NCBI RefSeq assembly: GCF_003130075.1
Contig: NZ_NRCW01000003.1
Coordinates: 1-64,000, forward strand
Source of the DNA: Aggregatibacter segnis
GTDB lineage: Bacteria > Pseudomonadota > Gammaproteobacteria > Enterobacterales > Pasteurellaceae
Direction of reading: 5' to 3'
DNA: 64,000 bases
Shown here: piece by piece, positions 63,663 through 64,000 of the stretch
How positions within the stretch are numbered: the first letter of the stretch is position 1
Layout: each line of letters opens with the position of its first letter
Made by a program: the position numbers and the translations under genes
The notes under the pieces: generated by a model
The model's database searches: none
What the model was told of the DNA's origin: nothing
The model's input: only the letters and a program-made list of their open reading frames with translations

Positions 63663-64000
63663 ATGAAAAAATCCACCGCACTTGCCTTTCTTTATGCTTC
63701 ATTTTTACTGATCACCTTGTTGCTGTTTGGCTACGCTGTGAAGCAAGGCCATTGGCTACAAACGGATTTGCGCGCTTTATTGCCGCAAGAACAAGGCTGG
63801 TCGTCTTGGCAGGCGAAGGCGGATCAACATCAAGAAGAACAACTTAATCAACAAGTGATTTTGCTGGTCGGTCATTCGGATGCGCGAACCGCCTTTACAT
63901 TAAATGCGTCTGTGGCGCAACAATGGCGGGAAAGTAGGTTGTTTGTTCAGGTCAATGACCGAATGCAGCCGGATATCGATGTGCTACGTAATGAAATCAA
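63663..64000 (+). CDS. MMPL/RND-type exporter, 5' part (runs off window)
   Basis: The open frame from ATG 63663 (MKKSTALAFLYASFLLIT) continues to the last base, giving at least 112 residues. It has an N-terminal membrane span followed by a periplasmic domain (TDLRALLPQEQGWSSW and DRMQPDIDVLRNEI). This matches the large RND-like exporters next to the LolA-like protein in aryl polyene clusters, which would extract the product from the inner membrane. An uptake signal lies inside the start region. Confidence 0.82.
   Translation, partial: MKKSTALAFLYASFLLITLLLFGYAVKQGHWLQTDLRALLPQEQGWSSWQAKADQHQEEQLNQQVILLVGHSDARTAFTLNASVAQQWRESRLFVQVNDRMQPDIDVLRNEI

Overview
The window looks like a chromosomal segment of a Pasteurellaceae bacterium of the Haemophilus/Aggregatibacter side of the family. 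The strongest signal is the Haemophilus-type DNA uptake signal AAGTGCGGT / ACCGCACTT. I count roughly 35 copies by eye, where about 0.5 would be expected by chance. Gene neighbourhoods also match those known from Haemophilus influenzae (lgtF-kdtA-coaD, kdkA-opsX, arcB-arcC-yfcC). A giant trimeric autotransporter and an aryl-polyene-like cluster fit Aggregatibacter better than H. influenzae, but the species is inference.

Layout. 1-1252: end of an rRNA operon (partial 5S, a second divergent 5S, tRNA-Asp, tRNA-Trp), a ytfJ-like gene, then tRNA-Arg and tRNA-Pro on the minus strand. 1409-10735: housekeeping and metabolism (folD, groESL with a heat-shock promoter, fxsA, aspA with an FNR/CRP-like site, a GT9 glycosyltransferase, a YczE-like membrane protein, nupC-deoD). 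10736-20089: a 7.9 kb YadA/Hia-type adhesin locus, whose secretion signal is separated from the passenger by a one-base frameshift, then an OmpA-type lipoprotein. 20226-29543: udp-asnC/asnA, dusA-clcA, and an ornithine carbamoyltransferase / carbamate kinase / YfcC transporter / Lrp-type regulator set without arginine deiminase.

29600-43675: the S10, spc and alpha ribosomal-protein operons in canonical order (rpsJ to rplQ, with secY and rpoA), each preceded by a recognisable promoter or leader. 43719-48263: LPS inner-core genes (lgtF, kdtA with coaD, kdkA, opsX). 48351-54283: a redox-type pair (AhpD-like protein and RclR-like AraC regulator), an ABC exporter, and dapF-xerC-yigB.

54371-64000: two small lipoproteins, then a dense co-directional cluster running off the right edge: ketosynthase-like protein, PlsC-type acyltransferase, two acyl carrier proteins, an acyl-AMP ligase fused to a hotdog dehydratase domain, a membrane protein, a second unfused AMP ligase, a GT2 glycosyltransferase, an LpxL-type acyltransferase, a thioesterase, a LolA-like carrier and an MMPL/RND-type exporter. 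This is the architecture of an aryl polyene (APE) type outer-membrane pigment/lipid pathway. Its ketoreductase, condensing ketosynthases and other dehydratase should lie just beyond the window. It is the most system-like element here; the duplicated ligase and the ligase-dehydratase fusion are its unusual points.
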